Part shown: positions 50,801 to 59,600 of the stretch, piece after piece
Numbering within the stretch: position 1 is the first letter of the stretch
Layout of the letters: each line of letters opens with the position of its first letter
Origin: Chaetoceros tenuissimus
Taxonomy: Eukaryota; Bacillariophyta; Thalassiosirophyceae; Chaetocerotales; Chaetocerotaceae
Direction of reading: 5' to 3'
Length of the DNA: 64,000 nucleotides
Assembly: GCA_021927905.1 (NCBI GenBank)
Contig: BLLK01000022.1
Coordinates: 1,984,001 to 2,048,000 of the forward strand
Notes under the pieces: generated by a model
Seen by the model: only the letters and a program-made list of their open reading frames with translations
Databases searched by the model: none
What the model was told of the DNA's origin: nothing
Made by a program: the position numbers and the translations under genes

Positions 50801-53800
50801 TTATGTGAAGAGAGACTTCATATCATCAACAGTCAGCATCTTCAGACTTCCTGCATCTCTTCCTACAGTTCCATCAAACACTAATCTCTTCTTCTCTTGA
50901 AGCTGGAGAATTCTCTCCTCAACAGTGTTCTCACAGATAAATCTCACAGCTCTGATGGGTCTGTACTGACCTAGACGATGCGTTCTGTCAATAGCTTGAA
51001 GTTCAGCTGCTGGATTCCACCTAATATAACCATACGATTAGCAAAAGATGTAAGGACCTAGAAAGATTATGCGTTGTACTTACCAGGGATCCATGAGATA
51101 AATGTGATTAGCTACTGTCAAGTTCAAGGCAACTCTAAAGATGAGGTTAATAAATATGTATTTCAAGAACACATTGTATGGGTAGAAGCTAGAACTTACC
51201 CGCCTGCCTTCAAACTCATCATCAATACTCGCACATTTGGATCTTCTTTGAATTCCTTCAAGGTTTGATCTCTTGCTTTTACATCCATGCCTCCATGCAA
51301 GGCCCTTGCCTCAAGTCCTATTTCACTCAAAAATGGATCGCTATGAAGCCTCCATCGAATCAAATCAAGCATATTCACAAACTGACAAAAAGCGACAGTA
51401 AAATTTAGGGTTGGTGCAAATAGAATATGACGTGACAAAAGTCAAATTCATCTCTACTCATACTTACCTGAGAAAATACTATAGCTTTTGAGCCTGGGCT
51501 ATTTTTACGCATGCTGATGAGTTCTTTCACCAAGGCTTCGATCTTCGTGCTAGTAGCAAACTTTGTCAAATCTATTCTTCTCAGAATGGAGCCACTAGCT
51601 ACATGACGTAACTCCTTCAGAGAAGGCAATCCAACAGTGCTGACTCTTTCATTTTTCCTCGGACTTGAGACTTCCTGATCATCTTCGTGGATATTGTTCA
51701 AGTCTATGGAAAAGGCATTACTGCATTGTGGGCATGAAACATCGTTTCCAACAGCTGTCTCCATATACTCAATAACACAGCTCTTACAAAATGCAGTCGT
51801 ACAACATGTACTGACAACTCTTTCTGATGGAGCCTCATCACAGAGATGACATTCGGTTCTCCCATTTGTTACGTTAGAACTATTCGATGTTGCTTTTTTG
51901 GAATGAAGAACTAGATAGGGATGAGCAACAGACTGTCGCATTCTCATTAGTAGATCAAAAATATGAGCATAATTGTTCAGAAGTGTTCCAGTGTCAGCAT
52001 AGTCATTGAATTGACTTGTAGTCTGGGTGTAAAGTGCATTGTAAAAATCCTCCTCTACTGGATGAAGTCTTAGCCCCTTGATGATAACAATTCTAGGTGG
52101 TAGATTCATATCTTCAGCCCTTGTCTCTTTAGTTCGACGCAATAGACATTTGTCAAGAACTTCATTCTTTAGAGTGAACATTGCTCTGCGACCATCGCCA
52201 CTATATCCATCTATGAGTATTGTTCAAAACTTTTTAGCCGCAAATTCAAAGAGACATACTGAATTGATAATTAGAAAGAATGCTACATACATACCTCTTT
52301 GGATTGGATTCAGAATATGCTTATTGAAGTGAGAAAAGTGATGAATACTGGAATGACCGCAATCTTTACATTTTCCGTGAAGCATACGATAATGTATTTG
52401 CTTACAATCACAATCTTTTGATTTGCACATGTAATGAGCCATTGGATCCAATCTCAAAAATCTGATTAATGAATAAAACTCTCCTACCCTGTTTTGCAGA
52501 GGAGTTCCACTCAAAGCCCATCTATGGAGAGCAATGAGAGCAAAAGCGGCTGCACTGGTTTGAGAGCTACGCGACTTGATCATATGTGCTTCGTCTAGAA
52601 CCACTCTCCACCATGATACAGAATGCAAGATGGACATGGATGCTCCAGCCTATAAACCGTATTTTGTAAACTATTTGAGAAAAAGATTTTGCGATGCCAA
52701 AATATTCACCTTTTTCAAACTTACCATTGCTTCTGCAACTAATTTGTCCATATCAATGTCATCAAGAGGATCTCTGTCTGAGTTCATACTTTCATCATCA
52801 GGCGATGACGACGACGACGAATCACTTGGCTCATCCTTAAATTTCTTTTTTCCCTTCACTTTCTTTTTCTTTGTAAATGACTTTTTCTTCTTATTCTTGC
52901 CCCCAAACGTCTTTTTCCCCTTTTTCTTAGAATCCTCCTCTTCAGATGAGGAGTAATCAGGTTCATCTTTGAACTTTTTCTTCTTCTCGTTTTTCTTTCC
53001 AGAACTAAATGTCTTCTTTTTACTTTTCGCTTTCTTCAAAGCTTGAGCTTGTCGAGCGATTGATCGTTTTAGCACGGGATTGTCTGTGGCACTATCTTCC
53101 TCATCTTCTGAAGAGTATCCTGCATCAGAATTTGATGAATATGCATCGTCGCCATCACTCATAGTTTGAATATCCGATACCTTCAGCTTCTCGCGTGCTT
53201 TTGCAGCAGCGCCTCTAGGTGATTTGCCTCTCTTCTTTATTTCTTCAACATCGCTTGCAATTGATAAATCACTTTCAGAATCATAATCATCAAATTTCTT
53301 TACTTTCATCGCATTCTTTTTGTGTGGAGTTGACTTTGTCCTCTTTCCAGTAGATCCTCCACGTCTGGAATTTTGACCTCTATTTGAAACATGATGATTA
53401 GTATCGTTGTCTCTTTCTGAGTTACGTATAGTTCTAGCCTGTGCCTCGGTACGCTGAGCTCCTTCTCCACAAAAGTACTTGAGGTGTACACGAAGCTTAT
53501 CCACCTTGAATTTAGCCCCACAATTTGGACATCGGACCTTATTCGGAGACACCATCTTCCGAAAATCAGCCTCAAGTACTTGATATGTAGTAAGAACTAC
53601 ATCGTATTTGCACAGTAGTGATCGAGACATTAGTTTCTGTCTGTCGGGGCCATGATATGTGGCTACGCTTAGAGCATTTTTCTCACAAAACTTTTCAATT
53701 TCATTTTTCCACTGTGTCAAAGCAATGACAGGACAAACAACCAATGTTCCAGCCGCACCACCTTCAGGCTCTCCTGCTTTTGATCTAGGTAAAATTGATT

Positions 53801-55312
53801 CATGTACATCACACATTTTCATCTCATGCTCCCAATCTTTGAGTCCTTCATTCCATAGACTCTCCTCTTTATCTAGTTCCTTCTTGTCAAAACCAGCTGG
53901 ATATTTACCTCCTGGAATAGCTCTTTGCAATTTTGGTCTATTGTCCAAAATAGTCACAATGGTTTGAAGTGTTTTTCCTGTACAAAGAGATTGATAGATA
54001 TAAGTGCAAATGAATGGTGATGAAAAAAAGAAAAAGAGCGCACTAACGTACCCATTCCCATTTCATCTGCAAGAATACCTCCGCGCACCTCAGGGCAACT
54101 AGTCTCTTGATTGTACATCCAACTTGCTCCTTCTTTCTGAAATGGAAGTAGATTTGCAGTCATTCCTTTGGGAGCATCTCGAAACTCTCCTTGGAATTGC
54201 TTTTGTACCAATTCATCAGGTTCTAATTCTTCCTTTTCCATTTCCACCTCCTTTGCACTCTCATCCACCCTCGCTGCAAGGGCGCAATAGTCGTCTTCTG
54301 TGAGATTTTCATATCCTGCTACATCTTCAGCACACTGGATTTCTTCCGAAAACACAATGCATTTCAAGTGCTTGTAAATTTGATATCCAGGCTTTCCACG
54401 AAATAGAGGTCGATGGCCTACTCGTATTTCATTCTTTTGAATACGAACATCACATCTCTTACAAGTCGAACGGCCAGTCTTGGCATATTCAATGACAAAG
54501 GTTGAACCTTGATTCAAGCCTCCACATCCATCTATGGCTCCACTTTCTACCGCATCGATAGCATCTTGCTTAGCTTTTGGGATAGAATTCTTTTTCTTTG
54601 TTACTTTTTTCTTGGGTTTCGACTTTGCAACACTTTCTTCAGTCAGCATTGGCTTTGAGGCTTTTGTACTTTTCTTTTTTGGTGCTGCCTTCTTTGCTTT
54701 TTTGGGAGCTTTTACTTCCTCCGGATCAGGCTTTCTTGGTTCTTCCTGTTTTACCTTCTTTGTCTTTTTGCCACCAGTATTACCTTGTTTCTTTGTAGAA
54801 TTCGATGATGATTTTCTTTTTTTAGAAGATTTACTTTCCTCGTCAACTTCCATTACATCATCTTTATTCTCATCATCAAGAACTTTTCGGACAGAACTAG
54901 ATATTACCTTTGAACCGAGTGTTCCTTCAAATTTCGCCTTGGTTGCTTCATGTGTAGCTTTGTCTTTTCCTTTTTCTTTCGTAGCGACATCACTGGATCC
55001 ATCAATATCCATGGCTACATCTTTTCCAAAATACGAAGAAGTTCTCGTACTTCTCCTACGAGATCTACCTTCTGTTTCTCCATTTATATAGCGACAGTTA
55101 GACGCTGGTACAACGTACTGACCCCCATCCATAAATTCCACCAAAAATCCAGTTTTATTGGATGGACTATCTTCATTTCCTTTCTTTTCTTCCTGTCCTT
55201 CCTCGTCACAAGATTGATTGAGAGCTAGAATCGTTGCCGGCATTTCATTCTTGTTTGCCGTTCCAACTTCTACCCAAACTGTATCTCCCACCTTTGGCTG
55301 TTGATTCGACAT
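50801..55312 (-). CDS. RAD16: RAD16-like SNF2/RING DNA repair ATPase (seven exons)
   Basis: The model is complement(join(50801..51020, 51084..51134, 51200..51381, 51468..52210, 52295..52649, 52725..53977, 54052..55312)). All introns are GT-AG of 63-86 nt and the frames agree, giving 1354 residues. RAD16 with RAD7 drives global-genome nucleotide excision repair in yeast. The N-terminus is Lys-rich. A zf-PARP-like domain lies at about residues 280-335 (Cys-Lys-Arg-Cys...Arg-Val-Gly-His...His-Leu-Lys-Cys). The SNF2 Walker A, Asp-Glu-Met-Gly-Met-Gly-Lys-Thr, spans the exon 1/2 junction. A long charged insertion with a Cys-x-x-Cys finger follows, then the DEAH box (Leu-Asp-Glu-Ala-His), a C3HC4 RING (Cys-His-Leu-Cys...Cys-Pro-Gln-Cys) and the helicase C motifs ending Asp-Arg-Thr-His-Arg-Leu-Gly-Gln. 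The zf-PARP-like domain is not part of yeast RAD16. Confidence 0.93.
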
Positions 55313-55623
55313 GATCCTGAGTGCTATGTTGATGCTTCAGTGTTGCGTTTTGGATATCAAGTGCATCAATTAGTTGGAATGTACATGTATGTGGTACTAT
55401 TCAGTCTCATCATCTCTGACACATGTTCTATAGAAGAAGGAAAAATGAGACAATACCGATCCTATGTGGATACTTGATGTCAACGAGCTAATTTTATAGA
55501 TGACATTATGAGAAAAAATGCAAATTTCCATTTGGTCTAAAAAGCTCTATGATAATCACAACTGAATATGAAAAAGAGCAAAAACATTAGTTTATATTCA
55601 TAGGTAAGTATCCCTTTTCATGT
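55313..55623. other. Upstream region of the RAD16-like gene
   Basis: 311 bp between the RAD16-like start and the TPR relic. No motif recognised. Confidence 0.4.
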
Positions 55624-55900
55624 TTATTTAACTGCCTGCGATGGATTTGCTTTTTCATAATATTGTTGAGATAATTCATCATCGCCCTTTTCACTATATA
55701 CATAACCAAGATTGCTGTAGGTGGAGCTCAAAAGTGGATGCTGTAAACCTAGCAATTCTTGATGCAAACAATCACCATAGAAATTAAAATACTCGATAAG
55801 ATACAACATAGTGCTTCTTCATATTCTATTGAGTGTTGTGCATCAGAGACGTCAGATAAACCATAGACGATCGAGAGAAGTGTATCAAATTGAGTGAGAA
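55624..55900 (-). pseudogene. Relic of a kinesin-light-chain-type TPR protein
   Basis: The minus-strand frame 55809-55624 encodes a typical TPR unit (Leu-Gly-Leu-Gln-His-Pro-Leu-Leu, Thr-Tyr-Ser-Asn-Leu-Gly-Tyr-Val-Tyr, Gln-Tyr-Tyr-Glu-Lys-Ala). Immediately upstream another frame gives Ile-Glu-Tyr-Glu-Glu-Ala-Leu, the end of the preceding TPR, so a frameshift separates them near 55810. The relic stops short of the retroelement at 55940. Only one or two repeats remain. Confidence 0.6.
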
Positions 55901-55934
55901 AAGTGAAAAGTGAGAAGTGTGCAGTGTGCAGTTA

Positions 55935-55939
55935 GTTTT
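55935..55939. repeat. Target-site duplication of the Copia element, left (GTTTT)
   Basis: GTTTT lies immediately before the 5' LTR and again directly after the 3' LTR at 61940..61944. Confidence 0.85.
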
Positions 55940-56230
55940 CGTTGGAAATAATAAAAGAAAGGTGACCAATGACAGTAGTAGCAATCATGCTAAAATTGTA
56001 GAACGACAAAAGAAAACGTATGCAGAAGCAGTAAAGGCTCAGAATGAAGAATGTGTGAAGGAGATGAAGCAACACGTAACGGCAGCATCATCTCATTAAA
56101 TAGAAACCATCCGTTTCTGTATCGAGTAAAACTAAAACTATAGAAGACCAAGTACTTCATCTAGCTACAGAGTATTATATACTACAAAGCTTGAGGAGCC
56201 CGTAGCTGCCAAAAGATAGGTATTTCAACG
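55940..56230 (+). repeat. 5' LTR
   Basis: 291 bp with imperfect terminal inverted ends (CGTTGGAAATA / TATTTCAACG). It contains a coding frame for the polyprotein tail up to a stop at 56097-56099. Directly overlapping that stop is a 14-nt segment, 56096..56109, complementary to the primer-binding site. Confidence 0.95.
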
Positions 56231-56244
56231 TGGTTTCTATTTAA
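56231..56244 (+). promoter_or_regulatory. Primer-binding site, complementary to the element's own LTR
   Basis: TGGTTTCTATTTAA abuts the LTR end with no gap, as expected for a minus-strand primer site. Its exact reverse complement, TTAAATAGAAACCA, occurs in each LTR at 56096..56109 and 61805..61818. The pairing ends in ...ACCA, so a primer cleaved there would place its 3' end at the LTR boundary. Confidence 0.8.
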
Positions 56245-56290
56245 AAGGATAACTCAAATCGCCAAAACAACCTAAGAACTGCAGCGGTTT

Positions 56291-56602
56291 ATGACCATCA
56301 GTCAGGTTAGTAACGACAAACTTTTAGAAGAGATTAGACTACTGAAAGCCACTGTGGAATCGCTTTCAAAGCAATTAAGTAACTTGAAGTTAGAGAAAGA
56401 TAGCAAAATCAAGGAGAAGCTCCCTAGTAAAGAGAAGAAACTAGTGGTAGGAGCGCGTGTAAGAGTGCTAACCAAGGCCAAATACGGGAAGCACGGAGAC
56501 TTCGCCGTAGTGACGCATATCGGGAAAGTGTTTGTGTCCATAAAATTGGAATCAAGTGGGAGAACGACGACCAGATTACCAGAGAATCTAAAGCTAGTGT
56601 AA
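56291..56602 (+). CDS. Copia ORF1: coiled coil plus KOW/SH3-like domain
   Basis: This 103-residue protein starts at ATG 56291. The first half is a Leu/Lys/Glu coiled coil. The second half (Val-Val-Gly-Ala-Arg-Val-Arg-Val-Leu, then Lys-Tyr-Gly-Lys-His-Gly-Asp-Phe-Ala-Val-Val) has the look of a KOW or SH3-like beta-barrel that binds nucleic acid or ribosomes. The stop at 56602 is seven bases before the gag-pol ATG, an arrangement that would suit reinitiation. A separate ORF before gag is not part of the textbook Copia layout. Its role is unknown; it could be an RNA-binding or assembly factor. Confidence 0.65.
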   Translation: MTISQVSNDKLLEEIRLLKATVESLSKQLSNLKLEKDSKIKEKLPSKEKKLVVGARVRVLTKAKYGKHGDFAVVTHIGKVFVSIKLESSGRTTTRLPENLKLV

Positions 56603-56609
56603 AAGCAAG

Positions 56610-59600
56610 ATGAGTGAGAGCAGTAACCAACAGCAACAGCAGCAGCCGGCTGCAGAGAACCAGCAGCAACAAGACCGGTCAGGGAACGTGAATGGCCCAG
56701 GTATTGATGATAGACAGAGAAACAACTACAGAAGTGGCGGAGGTAACGCATTTAGGAACTTCAAAGGACAAATCCAAGAGTTGCCGGTCATGGGAACTAA
56801 GGCGGAGAGCAGCAATCAGAACACAGCAAATTTCATCAAGAAATTTGCTGCATACATTCTGGTAAACTTCAAGAGCCCAAGCATACTATCTAGAGCAGTG
56901 GCAGAGCTAGAAGACCCGCTTGTACTCCTCAGGAATGAACTCCCAGACATTGGCAAAATTGTAACTTACTTGCAAATCGTGCAAGCTGAACCAGGAGAGA
57001 ACGAGACCGAAGCCGAGAGGGCCCTTCGAGTACAGCAGAATAGCATGGCAATGGCACCAGCGAATGCACTGTATGCACAGGAGATGAACCAATTTTCGAA
57101 GAAGAAGAGCCTGCTACAAGAGAACATGGCTAAGCTATGGGGTATAATTCTAGGCCAATGTACCAAAGCCCTTGTTGAGAACTTGAGAGCAGAACACGAC
57201 TTTGAGACACAGCAAAACGACTACAACGCCATCTGGCTACTGAAGAGCATTAAAAGGGTTGTACATGGCGTCACGACATCCTCGAATCCGATTCATACTG
57301 CCTTCACAGCAACTAGGGATTTCTATAAGACCAAACAGATGGGCAAGCCTCTGGAGGACTACCAAGCGGATTTCGAGAATGCGCAGGAATTGGTGGTTCA
57401 GGCGGGTGTCGACATTGTTGACCATGAAGATCTATTGAAGAAAGAGAAAGCTAAGGATCCAACCATCACGGACGAAGATGTAAGACAGAAGTATGCTGCT
57501 ATGGCATTCCTCATGAATGCAGATGTGAAAAGATTCGGAGGACTTTGGGACCAACTACATAATAGTTTATTGCAAGGACAGGACAATTATCCTACTACTA
57601 TGGCTGCAGCAATCCACATGATGACGAATTGGAAGAGTGGAAACAGCAACAATGGTGATAGAAGTAGTAATCAGCAGAGGAACAGAGGAGCAGGACGCAA
57701 CGGTATGCAATTTGCACAGAATGGAGGTGCAATGATCTGTCAGCCTGTAGCAGGTAGAACAGGACCGCTACGCCCTGACATTACCTGCTACAGGTGCAAC
57801 ACACCTGGACATTATGCAAATGATTGTCCAAATGAGAATGGCACCACAGGTAATTACATTATTCTCTCCCAATTTGGCTACATTTTTGTCCAGTCGCAAC
57901 CAAGACTCCCTGAGTCGCTTATCATTGTCGATACCGGCTCAACTTTCTCTTCTTTCTTTAACAGGGGGTTGATGGTAGGAGTAGGTGTGTGTTTACCGAT
58001 CCGAGGACATACGAATGGAGGATTCATGGACTATGACAAGAGAGGTCGTATTAAGTTATTACCAGCTTTGACTGCTTACTTCAATAGTAAGTCTCTGGCC
58101 AATATTCTTAGTATGGCTGATCTGGAGCGGTACTATCGAGTTTTCAAAGATTCCCAACATTCCAGCAGTTTCTTTGTTTTTATCTCCGACGATTACATCT
58201 TGGAATTCAAACAATTGAGCAATGGTCTCTACGGTTTCGATGTCAACAGTAGCAGTAACCTAAACAGGATTCACACATCTACTTCCTTCCATCACCTCTT
58301 CTTTTCAACTGTTAAAGCTAACAAGAGATTCTTCTCCAACGCTGAAGTGGAAGGAGCGGAGAAGGCTAGAATACTCCAAGGAAGGATGGGTTGGCCTTCC
58401 GATGCGGAATTTAAGCGCATTTTAAGTGGACAAGGCAACAGTATTATTAATGCTCCTGTAACAGCAGAGGATGTTACCAGAGCAAGAGCAATTTATGGGG
58501 GATCGGCCGAGCAACTCATCGTAGGCAAAACAGTAAGAAAGCGAGCCAACAAAAACAACAAGATACTCAGAACTGCTTTGCCATCAGATTTAGTACGCCA
58601 CCATCCTACAGAGATATTGGACATAGACTTTTTCTATAGCGACTATGCCCCATACCTCATCATAAGGGGCAGGAATATCCTCTTCATCATTGGAGTTACA
58701 TTTAACAAACGAAAAATAAGTGCAACAGGAAGAGTAACATACTACAGACCAACAGATGAAATAGTGAAGGCATTAAACGACGCGATAGCATTACACAACA
58801 ATAGAGGCTTTACCGTCGAACTAGTGAATGGGGATAACGAGTTTGAGAGAATTAAAGGGAAGGTGAATGCAACAGTCGAAACTTGTGCTGCAAATGAACA
58901 TAATCCGTTTGCTGAGAGAGAAATCAGATTTGTTAAAGACAGACAGAGATGTTACTGGGACAAGCTACCATACAAACAAGTTCCAAAGATCATGGTAGAC
59001 GAAAATATCATTGATGTATTTTACTGGATCAATCAACACCTAAGAGAAGGAAGCATTGCAAAAGACATAAGCCCTGGAGCTGTAATAGAAGGCCGAGGCC
59101 CACATGATGCCAGTAATCTTGAAGTCACTTTTGGAGCATATTGTTTGGTGTATAGGGAGTCGAAAAACAATAGAACACCAAGGTCTATTCGCGCAATAGC
59201 ACTGCGACCTTCCAATTCACAAGGGGGATACTACTTTATGTCTTTGAACACTGGAAAGAGAATACATGGCCATCAATGGGACGAATTAGCAATCACAGAC
59301 GAGGTGATTGACAGAGTACATGAACTAGCAGCGAAAGAGAAAGCAGATTTCTTAGATGAAGATGGAATCCCTAAACTTGGTTTGAGACCTGGACACAACA
59401 TGACCATTGATGACACTGATATAGATGAGGAAGATTCAGATGATGGCAGTGTTTATGTGTACGACGATGTCACAGTATCGTCCACTAGTAGTGAAGAAGA
59501 ATCAGACGGATCTGATGACAGCTCCTACCATACTTCGGATGTAGATGACGATGAATCACTGTCTGAAGATTCAGAAGCAGATATTTCGGAGGAAGAAGAA

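Noticed and set aside
54534-55091. 185-codon Phe/Ser-rich plus-strand frame
   Set aside because: It is the shadow of the Lys-rich first exon of the RAD16-like gene, which is supported by domains and splice sites.
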